NCBI GenBank assembly: GCA_947629225.1
Contig: CANRCY010000069.1
Span: forward strand, 1 to 7,509
Origin: an uncultured Clostridia bacterium
GTDB lineage: Bacteria; Bacillota; Clostridia; Christensenellales; Borkfalkiaceae
Length of the DNA stretch: 7,509 bases
Direction: 5' to 3'
Numbering within the stretch: position 1 is the first letter of the stretch; every line of letters begins with the position of its first letter. The notes under the pieces are model-generated. The model searched no databases. It was not told the DNA's origin and worked only from the letters and a program-made list of their open reading frames with translations. Both the position numbers and the translations under genes were made by a program. Shown in pieces: positions 1 to 6,132 of this stretch.

Positions 1-1252
1 GCCAGCCGCGCAGATATTCCTCGTAGTGGTCCTTGGAGAACTGCGAGAGCCACTGCACGAGGGTGAGGGAGCAGCCGTCGAAGAATTCGCCGTTGTCGAG
101 CGGATAGTAGGAGCAGCTGATCGTCTTTCCCCACTTGACCGTGCCTCGATCGGGCTCTTGCTTGCCCGTCAAAATTTCGTAGAGCATGGTGACGGCGGTG
201 GATTTATCGCACAGGATCCCGATCTTGTCCCCCCGCTGAACAGTAAAGGAGACGTTTTCGAAATACCCCTTTTTGGTGAGGTCCTCCACGATGAGGATGT
301 CGTTGCCGATCTCCCGCTCGTACTTGAATTCGATAAAGGGATACTTGCGGAGGGAGGGTTTGAAGTCGGAGATCGTGAGTTTTTCGAGCTCCTTCTTCCT
401 CGAAGTTGCCTGCCGCGACTTGGAGGCGTTCGCCGCAAACCGCGCGATGAACTCTTTGAGCTCGGCGGCGCGCTGTTCGGCTTTTTTATCGGCGTCCCGC
501 TGTTGCCGTGCGATGAGCTGGGAGGTCTTGTACCAGAAATCGTAGTTGCCGAGATAGAGGTCGATCTTGCCGAAGTCTACGTCGCAGATGTGGGTGCAGA
601 CCTTGTTGAGGAAGTGGCGGTTGTGGGAGACGATGATGATCGTATTCTCGAAGTCGAGCAGATAATTTTCGAGCCAGCGCACCGTTTTGAGGTCGAGGTT
701 GTTGGTGGGCTCGTCCAAAAGGAGCACGTCGGGATTGCCGAAGAGCGCCTGCGCGAGGAGCACTTTCACCTTTTGCTTGGCGTCCATCTCCCCCATGAAC
801 ATGTAGTGGTATTCGCTGCCGATGTCGAGCCCGTTCAGAAGGGTCTCGGCTTCGCTCTCCGCCTCCCAACCGCCGAGCTCCGCGAACTCGCTTTCGAGTT
901 CGGAGGCGCGCACGCCGTCTTCCTCGGTGAATTCGGCATGGGCGTAGAGGGCGTCCTTTTCGTCCATGATCTCCACGAGCCGCCTGTGGCCGAGCATGAC
1001 GGTGCGCAGGACCGTTTCGTTGTCGTACTTGTTCTGGTTCTGCGCGAGCACGGACATGCGCTCGTTCTTGCCGAGGATGACCTCCCCCTTGTTGGGTTCG
1101 ATCTCCCCCGAGAGCACTTTGAGGAAGGTGGACTTGCCCGCGCCGTTCGCGCCGATGATGCCGTAGCAATTCCCCGCCGTGAATTTTAAGTTGACGTCTT
1201 CGAATAATTTTTTACTGCCGAATTGCAGGCTTACGCCGTTGACTTGTAACAT
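1..1252 (-). CDS. ABC-F family ATPase (YbiT-like), 3' end cut off by window
   Basis: This is a soluble, duplicated ATPase of the ABC-F class, proteins that act on ribosomes rather than in membrane transport. 417 residues are visible; the family is usually 510-540, so the end of the second ATPase domain is missing at the window edge. Domain 1 has Walker A GANGAGKST (34-42), Walker B VLLLDEPTNNLD (176-187) and the H-loop VSHN (H210). A Lys/Arg/Glu-rich linker (about 240-290) occupies the place of the ABC-F interdomain linker that reaches the P-site tRNA. Domain 2 begins near residue 310. Two motifs are abnormal: the domain 1 signature reads MGEMDAKQK (153-161) instead of LSGGE, and the domain 2 P-loop reads ILCDKSTAVT (346-355), without the usual Gly and Lys arrangement. 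The ATG at 1252 has a GAGGT ribosome binding site 5 nt upstream and a promoter behind it. I am sure of the family, not of the subfamily or the exact ribosomal role; antibiotic protection is not implied. Confidence 0.9.
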   Translation of the reverse strand, partial: MLQVNGVSLQFGSKKLFEDVNLKFTAGNCYGIIGANGAGKSTFLKVLSGEIEPNKGEVILGKNERMSVLAQNQNKYDNETVLRTVMLGHRRLVEIMDEKDALYAHAEFTEEDGVRASELESEFAELGGWEAESEAETLLNGLDIGSEYHYMFMGEMDAKQKVKVLLAQALFGNPDVLLLDEPTNNLDLKTVRWLENYLLDFENTIIIVSHNRHFLNKVCTHICDVDFGKIDLYLGNYDFWYKTSQLIARQQRDADKKAEQRAAELKEFIARFAANASKSRQATSRKKELEKLTISDFKPSLRKYPFIEFKYEREIGNDILIVEDLTKKGYFENVSFTVQRGDKIGILCDKSTAVTMLYEILTGKQEPDRGTVKWGKTISCSYYPLDNGEFFDGCSLTLVQWLSQFSKDHYEEYLRGW

Positions 1253-1274
1253 AACTGACCTCAAATATGATCTC

Positions 1275-1311
1275 GGCGGGCATTATACCATATCCCGCCC
1301 CCTTTGGGCAA
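1275..1311 (-). promoter_or_regulatory. sigma-A-type promoter of the ABC-F gene
   Basis: On the minus strand there is a perfect -10 box TATAAT (1282-1287) preceded by TG one base upstream (an extended -10). An 18-bp spacer separates it from TTGCCC (1306-1311), a 4/6 match to the -35 consensus. Predicted transcription starts near 1275, giving a leader of about 22 nt with the GAGGT ribosome binding site. The -10 box lies inside the loop of a 6-bp GC inverted repeat (GGCGGG/CCCGCC, 1275-1280 and 1294-1299), which could be an operator or chance in GC-rich DNA. Confidence 0.75.
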
Positions 1312-1340
1312 CCGAATCGCGGTGCAAATCCCCGCTTTTT

Positions 1341-2132
1341 TCACTCCACCATGCGGGCAATGCGCTCGCGGCAGGCTACGCCGAGCTCGTAGCCCCGCTC
1401 ATAGGCGAAGGGCAGGTTTTTCACGGAATATTGGTCCATATCTTCGAGCGCGGGTTCGAGCCACAGATCGACGAACTTGCGGAAGCGGCGTTTGTTGAGG
1501 GAGGTCTGCGTCTCCATGATGTCGATACAGCGCAGAACGGTGTTGAACAGCCGCCCCGAGGCGTTCTTCAAGTCGGGAAGGTTGCCCAAAACGTCGACGG
1601 CAACGATGACTTCCGCCCCCATAGTGTGCACTTCCCGCGCGGGGACGCGCTCCAAGAGCCCGCCGTCCACGAGCATGCGGTATTCGCCGAACTGCGCGGG
1701 AGAGAATACCCCCGGGATCGAGCTCGAAGCGATCACCGCGTCGACGACGTTGCCGCGGTCGAGAACGACCGTCTTTCCGCTGTCGAGGTCGGTCGCCACG
1801 CAGACAAAGGGGATTTTCAGCTCGGAAAATTCCCGCTCGCCCATGACGTCGGCAATGAGCTTGCGCGCCTTGGAGAGTTTGAGCACGCCGTTTTGGTGGA
1901 GAGGCGAGAGATTGAGGGTCGCGATGTCCGTCAATTTGAGATCGCTCACTTCCGTCCGCATTTCGGCGGGAGTGACCCCCGCGCAATAACAACCGCCCAC
2001 GATGGCGCCCATGGAGCAGCCCGCGATAAAGTCGGGTCTGAGCCCGATCTCGTCGAGCGCCTGTAAAAAACCGATGTGCGCGACCCCGCGCGAACCGCCC
2101 GCGCCGAGCGCCAAACCAAGTTTACGACTCAT
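1341..2132 (-). CDS. patatin-like phospholipase (RssA/NTE family; YlbK position)
   Basis: This is a 263-residue patatin-fold serine lipid hydrolase, expected to be cytoplasmic or peripheral to the membrane and to cleave acyl chains from phospholipids with a Ser-Asp dyad. All family blocks are present and in order: the oxyanion-hole glycine loop GAGGSRG (10-16), the nucleophile elbow GCSMG (38-42, Ser40), the conserved SSSIPGVFSP block (136-145) and the DGG motif carrying the second catalytic residue (Asp156). There is no signal peptide or membrane segment, and the length fits the RssA-like bacterial class. The ATG start is preceded by a strong GGAAGGGGG ribosome binding site. It is divergent from the ylbJ-like gene with only 30 bp between them. 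In B. subtilis the patatin-like gene ylbK is likewise next to ylbJ, so this is probably its counterpart. The physiological substrate is unknown. Confidence 0.92.
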   Translation of the reverse strand: MSRKLGLALGAGGSRGVAHIGFLQALDEIGLRPDFIAGCSMGAIVGGCYCAGVTPAEMRTEVSDLKLTDIATLNLSPLHQNGVLKLSKARKLIADVMGEREFSELKIPFVCVATDLDSGKTVVLDRGNVVDAVIASSSIPGVFSPAQFGEYRMLVDGGLLERVPAREVHTMGAEVIVAVDVLGNLPDLKNASGRLFNTVLRCIDIMETQTSLNKRRFRKFVDLWLEPALEDMDQYSVKNLPFAYERGYELGVACRERIARMVE

Positions 2133-2162
2133 ATTTTTCCCCCTTCCGCCGTATTTTGATAT

Positions 2163-3095
2163 ATGTCTTCCGCCAAAAAAGCGACTGTGTTCCTCTCCGT
2201 TCTCATTCTATGCGCCATGGCGCTCTTTCTCTCCGACCCCGCGCGGTATGCCGCAAGCGTTTTCCGCGGCATTTCCCTCTGGGCGGTGAACGTGCTCCCC
2301 GCGACCTTCCCCTTCCTCTTTTTTACTGCAATTCTGACGGGGCTCCCCGCCTATTCCGCGTTTGCAAGGCGGCTGGCGCGCCCGTTGGGTAAATTCTTCG
2401 GCGTAACGGGTGCGGGAGGCTGTGCGGCGCTGCTCGCGGCTCTTTCGGGCTATCCCGTCGGCGCGCGGATGACGCTCGACCTCTATCATGGCGGCTCTCT
2501 CCCGCGGGAGGAGACCTTCCGCCTCGCCTGTATCGCCAGCGTTTCGGGACCCGTGTTCCTCGTGGGTACGGTGGGCGGCATTATGTACCAAAGCGCCGCG
2601 GCGGGTTGGGCGATGTTTTGTTCCCACTTAGCGGGAGCGTGGCTCCCCTTCCTCTGCTTCGGCAGAAAAAGAAGGGGCGTTTCCCCTCTTCCCAGCGGCG
2701 GAAAAACAGACCCCGCCCTTCTTTATAACAGTTTATACGGCTCGGTGATCTCCGTTCTGTGCGTGGGCGGGGCGATCGCCGTCTTTTCCTGTTTCGAAGA
2801 GATGCTCGCCGCCGTCGGGCTCTTCCGTCTGCTTCCCCTGCCGTATGCCGAGGGGATCGTGCGGGGACTGCTCGAAATGACGGGAGGCTGTGCGGCGCTT
2901 TCCGCCTGCAAGACCCCCCTCTCGTGCGCGTGTTCGTGCGCGCTTGTCACCTTCGGCGGGCTGTGCGTGCTCTGCCAGCAGGCGGCGTTCCTCACCCGCG
3001 CGGGCGTAAAAATGCTTCCCTTTGCGGGGGTAAAACTCTTGCAAGCCGCCGTGGCGTTCTTGCTGTGCTGGGGAATTTGTGCGGCGGTGATGTAA
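2163..3095 (+). CDS. ylbJ: YlbJ-like multi-pass membrane protein (Gate/nucleoside-recognition type)
   Basis: This 310-residue polytopic membrane protein is the only plus-strand gene in the window. Hydrophobic segments lie near 7-23, 36-60, 83-97, 124-142, 147-166, 192-210, 258-275 and 286-308. Two sequence blocks recall YlbJ proteins: GYPVGAR (96-102) followed by SVSGPVFLVGTVG (126-138) in the first half, and GLLEMTGGC (235-243) in the second, which suggests an internally duplicated Gate-like fold. In B. subtilis YlbJ is a sigma-E-dependent sporulation membrane protein of unknown transport role. Neighbours support the call: coaD, rsmD and a patatin-like gene sit nearby, as in the ylbH-ylbI-ylbJ-ylbK cluster. 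The protein is unusually cysteine-rich (16 Cys, six of them within 249-271). No ribosome binding site is visible before the ATG, and the frame closes at a TGA just upstream, so no earlier start is possible. Whether the organism sporulates cannot be judged here. Confidence 0.75.
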   Translation: MSSAKKATVFLSVLILCAMALFLSDPARYAASVFRGISLWAVNVLPATFPFLFFTAILTGLPAYSAFARRLARPLGKFFGVTGAGGCAALLAALSGYPVGARMTLDLYHGGSLPREETFRLACIASVSGPVFLVGTVGGIMYQSAAAGWAMFCSHLAGAWLPFLCFGRKRRGVSPLPSGGKTDPALLYNSLYGSVISVLCVGGAIAVFSCFEEMLAAVGLFRLLPLPYAEGIVRGLLEMTGGCAALSACKTPLSCACSCALVTFGGLCVLCQQAAFLTRAGVKMLPFAGVKLLQAAVAFLLCWGICAAVM

Positions 3096-3098
3096 CGC

Positions 3099-3902
3099 TC
3101 AGTTATACGCGCCGAGGAGTTTGAACGAGGCGCAATATCTCCGCGCTTCGGAAAGGGCGCTCTTGACGCGCTCGTTACCGATGTCGCCCGCGATCTCGAT
3201 GAAAAAGCGGTATTGCCCGAACGCCTCTTTTACGGGGCGGGATTGGATCCTCGTCAGGTTCAGGCTGTACCGCTGAAAAATTTTGAGGAGATTGACGAGC
3301 GCCCCGGGCTTATGCGCGCAGACCGCCGAGAAAAAGACCATGACGCTGTGTTCGGGGACGCTCCTCTCCCGCTCGACGACCAAAAAACGGGTATAGTTGC
3401 CCTTGTTGTCTGCGATATTTTCTTCCGAAAGGCGTACGCCCTCTTTGCGGACGTGCGCGCCGACGATCCCCGCCGTGTGCCCGTCGAGGCGTTTGAGGCT
3501 CTCTGCCGTGGAAGCCGTCTCCAACAGCCGCGCATGGGGAAAATGCTTTTCGAGATATTCCCCGCACTGCCCGATCGCCTGTTCGTGCGAGCAGATCACT
3601 TCGACGTCCTCCTCCTTCACCCCGTCGAGCAGGGCGAGGCGGTGGTCTACGAGGAGAAGATATTCCCGCGAGCCGAACACCGCTTCCGAATCGAGCAGAT
3701 CGAGACATTCCGACACCCCGCCGTTGAGGCTGTTTTCCACGGGCAGAACGGCAAAGTCCACCTCTCCCGCAGTCAGTTTTTTGACCGCCTCGGCAAAGTT
3801 GTGGCAGAGGACGATCTCGCACCCCTCGCACATGTTGTGCGCGGCGAATTCCGAATAACTGCCCGCGGGACCGAGGCAGCTCACCTTCTTTTTCTCTTCC
3901 AT
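3099..3902 (-). CDS. pheA: prephenate dehydratase with C-terminal ACT domain
   Basis: This enzyme converts prephenate to phenylpyruvate, the committed step to phenylalanine, in the cytoplasm. The 267-residue protein is a stand-alone dehydratase with no chorismate mutase part. Motifs visible: GPAGSYSE (11-18), PVENS (54-58), SHEQAIGQC (105-113), the catalytic TRF (171-173) and a C-terminal ACT regulatory domain with GALV (200-203). The usual ESRP phenylalanine-binding motif reads QSRP (220-223). I chose the ATG at 3902 because GGAGG lies 7 nt upstream; an in-frame GTG at 3905 is a weaker alternative. The ATG shares one base with the stop of the DAHP synthase gene (TGATG), so translation is probably coupled and both steps of aromatic synthesis are made together. 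Its 3' end meets the ylbJ 3' end with a gap of 3 bp and no terminator. The identification is firm; feedback inhibition by phenylalanine is inferred from the ACT domain. Confidence 0.96.
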   Translation of the reverse strand: MEEKKKVSCLGPAGSYSEFAAHNMCEGCEIVLCHNFAEAVKKLTAGEVDFAVLPVENSLNGGVSECLDLLDSEAVFGSREYLLLVDHRLALLDGVKEEDVEVICSHEQAIGQCGEYLEKHFPHARLLETASTAESLKRLDGHTAGIVGAHVRKEGVRLSEENIADNKGNYTRFLVVERERSVPEHSVMVFFSAVCAHKPGALVNLLKIFQRYSLNLTRIQSRPVKEAFGQYRFFIEIAGDIGNERVKSALSEARRYCASFKLLGAYN

Positions 3903-4930
3903 CACACGCCCTCCGCAATGCGGTAGATCAACCGCTTGGTATCTTCCCAGCCGAGGCAGGGATCGGTGATGGACTGTCCGTACACCACGTCGTGCTGCTG
4001 GCAGCCCTCCACGAGGAAACTCTCGATCATAAATCCCTTTACGATCTTTTTGAAGTCGCCGTCGTAGAGGCGGTTCTGCATGACCTCTTCGGCAATGCGG
4101 ATCTGCTGTTTATACTGCTTGGCGGAATTGGAATGGTTGCAGTCGATGATGACGGCGGGGTTGCTCAGCCCGCCCTCGGCGTTGTGATAGCTTTCGAGCA
4201 CCTGCATGACCGTTTCGTAATGGTAATTGGGAATGTCGTTGCCGTAGTTATCCACCCGTCCCCGCAATACGGCGTGGGCGTAGGGGTTGCCATTGGTCTT
4301 GACCTGCCATTCGTGATATTTGAACACCTGCGGGCTCTGCGCCGCAAAGATCGAATTCATGAGAACGGGAATACTGCCGCTCATGGGATTCTTGACCCCC
4401 ACGGGCAATTCGATGCCGCTCGAAACGAGGCGGTGCGTCTGGTTCTCGCTCGACCGCGCCCCGATGGCGACATAGGTGAGAAGGTCCTCTACATAGGCGT
4501 AATTTTCGGGATAGAGCATCTCGTCCGCGGCGGAGAGCCCGCTCTCCTCGATGGATCTGAGGAGCAGTTCGCGGATCGTGCGGATCCCGCGGAGGGTATC
4601 TTCCTTGTGCTCGGGATCGGGCTGGGAGAACATTCCCTTGTAGCCCACCCCCCGCGTGCGCGGCTTGGCGGTGTAGATGCGCGGAATGAGCACGAGCTTC
4701 TCTTTCACGCTCTCGTTGAGTTTGCCGAGACGGGCGACATAGTCGAGCACGGGCTTTTCTTCGTGCGCGGAGCACGGTCCGACGATCACGAGGAGCTTAT
4801 CGCTCTTGCCCGTGATGACGTCGATGGCGAGTTTATCCCGCTCCGCCTTGATCTTTTTCAGTTCCGCGGGGACGGGTCTCTCTGCGATGATCTCCTCTGC
4901 CGAAGGGATCAGGATTTGCTTTTCAAACAT
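3902..4930 (-). CDS. aroF: 3-deoxy-7-phosphoheptulonate (DAHP) synthase, type I AroF/AroG-like
   Basis: This enzyme condenses phosphoenolpyruvate with erythrose 4-phosphate, the first step of the shikimate pathway. The 342-residue length is close to E. coli AroG (350). Residues matching the four AroG metal ligands (Cys61, His268, Glu302, Asp326) are visible: Cys53 in GPCSAH, His266 in DCNHSNS, Glu303 in MIESFLVEG and Asp323 in SITDPCLGW. KPRTRGVGYKG (89-99) is the substrate-binding region, a variant of the E. coli KPRTTVGWKG. Positions matching AroG residues linked to phenylalanine inhibition are partly kept (Pro141, Ser171; Asp146 is replaced by Glu137), so phenylalanine sensitivity is plausible but unproven, as is which of AroF, AroG or AroH it resembles most. 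The ATG has GAGG 7 nt upstream; this ribosome binding site overlaps the last codons of coaD, whose stop is 3 bp away. It overlaps pheA by one base, forming an aromatic pair within the run. Confidence 0.96.
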   Translation of the reverse strand: MFEKQILIPSAEEIIAERPVPAELKKIKAERDKLAIDVITGKSDKLLVIVGPCSAHEEKPVLDYVARLGKLNESVKEKLVLIPRIYTAKPRTRGVGYKGMFSQPDPEHKEDTLRGIRTIRELLLRSIEESGLSAADEMLYPENYAYVEDLLTYVAIGARSSENQTHRLVSSGIELPVGVKNPMSGSIPVLMNSIFAAQSPQVFKYHEWQVKTNGNPYAHAVLRGRVDNYGNDIPNYHYETVMQVLESYHNAEGGLSNPAVIIDCNHSNSAKQYKQQIRIAEEVMQNRLYDGDFKKIVKGFMIESFLVEGCQQHDVVYGQSITDPCLGWEDTKRLIYRIAEGV

Positions 4931-4933
4931 GCT

Positions 4934-5404
4934 TTAACCTCTTTGCAAACGGCGGTACACCGCCGCGGGGACGTAATTTTCGAACGGAGTGCCGAACAGG
5001 ATACAGTTCCGCACCAAAGTGGAACTGATGTGCAGGTTTTTCTGCTCGGCGGGGATATAGAGGGTGATCATCTCGGGATTGAGATCGCGGCTGGCATAAA
5101 AATCGGCAGTCTCGTAATCGAAGTCGATCATGTTCCGCACCCCGCGCACATAATAGGGCGTATTTTCCTTTTTGAGGAGCTCCGCCACCGCGCCTTCCCA
5201 GATGAGGACGCGCACGCGCGGCTCTTTTTCATACACTTCCGAGATCATTTCGAAGCGCTCCTCCGCGGAGAACATGCAACGCTTCTGTTTGTTGGAGGCA
5301 ACGGCGACGACCGTCTCGTCGAAGAGCGAGAGACACTTTGAAACCGTATCTTCATGCCCGACGGTGAAGGGGTCGAACGTCCCCGCGAATATACATTTTT
5401 TCAT
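4934..5404 (-). CDS. coaD: phosphopantetheine adenylyltransferase
   Basis: CoaD transfers AMP from ATP to 4'-phosphopantetheine, giving dephospho-CoA in the penultimate step of coenzyme A synthesis; it is a cytoplasmic hexamer in characterised bacteria. The 156-residue protein matches the family length of about 160. The nucleotidyltransferase signature is GTFDPFTVGH (8-17), with TVGH as the T/HxGH motif. A lysine matching E. coli Lys42 is present (Lys41 in QKRCMF), as are RGVRNMIDFDYE, the counterpart of the RGLRxxxDFEYE block, and ISSTLVR near the C-terminus. The start overlaps the rsmD stop by 4 bp (ATGA), with AGGGAAAAGG just upstream inside rsmD. The rsmD-coaD pairing is common in Firmicutes and matches B. 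subtilis ylbH-ylbI. There is no sign of degeneration, and the identification is firm. Confidence 0.97.
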   Translation of the reverse strand: MKKCIFAGTFDPFTVGHEDTVSKCLSLFDETVVAVASNKQKRCMFSAEERFEMISEVYEKEPRVRVLIWEGAVAELLKKENTPYYVRGVRNMIDFDYETADFYASRDLNPEMITLYIPAEQKNLHISSTLVRNCILFGTPFENYVPAAVYRRLQRG

Positions 5405-5931
5405 GCCTTTTCCCTCAAAAAATACACTTTCGTCCTGCCGTAGCGGCGGACGTCGAAACAGTCGAATCCCGCGGGCGTCTCCTCTTCCCGCTCGCTCTCG
5501 TGGACGAGGATCCCGTCCCCGCCGAGCAGTCCCCGCCGCGCCGCGAGGGAGCAGATCTCGGGCAAAAAGTCCTCTTTATAGGGCGGATCGGAGAGAATGA
5601 CGCCGAACTTCCCCTCTGCGGAGAGAAGACAGGAGCGGAAATCGCGGCAGGTGACGGAATACCGCTCGTTCACCCCCGCAAGATTTTTGCGAAGAAGAGC
5701 GAGGCTCTCCCGCGAAACGTCGTTGAAGTGCGCCTCGGAAGCCCCGCGGGAAAGGCACTCGATGCCGAGCGCCCCGCTCCCGCAGAAGAGGTCAAGCACC
5801 CGCGCGCCCGCGAGCCGCGGCATGAGGATTTGAAAGAGAGACTCCTTTACGCGGTCCGACGTGGGGCGGATTCCCTCCCCCTTAAATGAGGCGAGCGTCC
5901 GCCCGCGGTATTTGCCTGCTATAATGCGCAT
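5401..5931 (-). CDS. rsmD: 16S rRNA (guanine966-N2)-methyltransferase
   Basis: RsmD uses S-adenosylmethionine to methylate G966 of 16S rRNA in assembling 30S subunits. From the Met at 5931 the protein has 176 residues and begins MRIIAGKYRGR, a typical RsmD N-terminus. RPTSDRVKES (22-31) is the conserved substrate-side block, DLFCGSGALG (47-56) is the SAM-binding motif I, and DPPY (115-118) is the catalytic motif IV of N2-guanine/N6-adenine methyltransferases. An in-frame ATG at 5979 would add 16 unrelated residues (MPWAKLQRG...) and reach towards the palindromic repeat; I reject it on homology, although the 5931 start has no good ribosome binding site (GAGGAAAGG lies about 17 nt upstream). 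It heads the rsmD-coaD-aroF-pheA run and overlaps coaD by 4 bp. No convincing promoter is seen between it and the repeat. Confidence 0.95.
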   Translation of the reverse strand: MRIIAGKYRGRTLASFKGEGIRPTSDRVKESLFQILMPRLAGARVLDLFCGSGALGIECLSRGASEAHFNDVSRESLALLRKNLAGVNERYSVTCRDFRSCLLSAEGKFGVILSDPPYKEDFLPEICSLAARRGLLGGDGILVHESEREEETPAGFDCFDVRRYGRTKVYFLREKA

Positions 5932-5987
5932 GATAGATTCGCGGCGTTCCTTTCCTCGCTGCAATTTTGCCCAAGGCAATGCTTTGA

Positions 5988-6093
5988 ACTGTCATTTCGA
6001 GCGGAGCGAAGCGGAATCGAGAAATCTCTGCCGCATGATGATCGGGCGAGATTTCTCCACGCGCCGCCAAAGCGGCTTGGTCGAAATGACAGT
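5988..6093. repeat. palindromic MITE-like repeat with 13-bp perfect inverted ends
   Basis: The outer arms actgtcatttcga (5988-6000) and tcgaaatgacagt (6081-6093) are exact reverse complements. An inner pair, gagaaatctc (6019-6028) and gagatttctc (6048-6057), is also exact, so transcripts of either strand can fold into a long hairpin. The GC-rich segments between the arms pair only partly. Read as protein it gives the phrase CHFERSEAESRNL, which I recognise as a frequent spurious open reading frame from a dispersed palindromic repeat in many bacterial genomes. No transposase, and no clear target duplication at the ends. It fills the gap between the membrane protein gene and rsmD and may stop or stabilise the upstream transcript; there is no T-tract, so it is not a standard terminator. 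Confidence 0.85.
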
Positions 6094-6132
6094 GTCGGGG
6101 GACTTTCCCTCATTCCCAAGCCGTCGACTTTC

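Noticed and set aside
26..1189. Long plus-strand open frame (387 codons) opposite the ABC-F gene
   Set aside because: It is the antisense shadow of a gene with intact ABC motifs; its product is rich in Glu/Val/Leu repeats with no family motif, as expected for GC-rich antisense frames.
3992..5341. Long plus-strand open frame (449 codons) across coaD and the DAHP synthase gene
   Set aside because: It spans two well-identified genes on the other strand, including their junction, and shows no recognisable domain.
5932..5979. Upstream ATG start for rsmD at 5979
   Set aside because: It adds 16 residues unlike any RsmD N-terminus; the MRIIAGKYRGR start matches the family.
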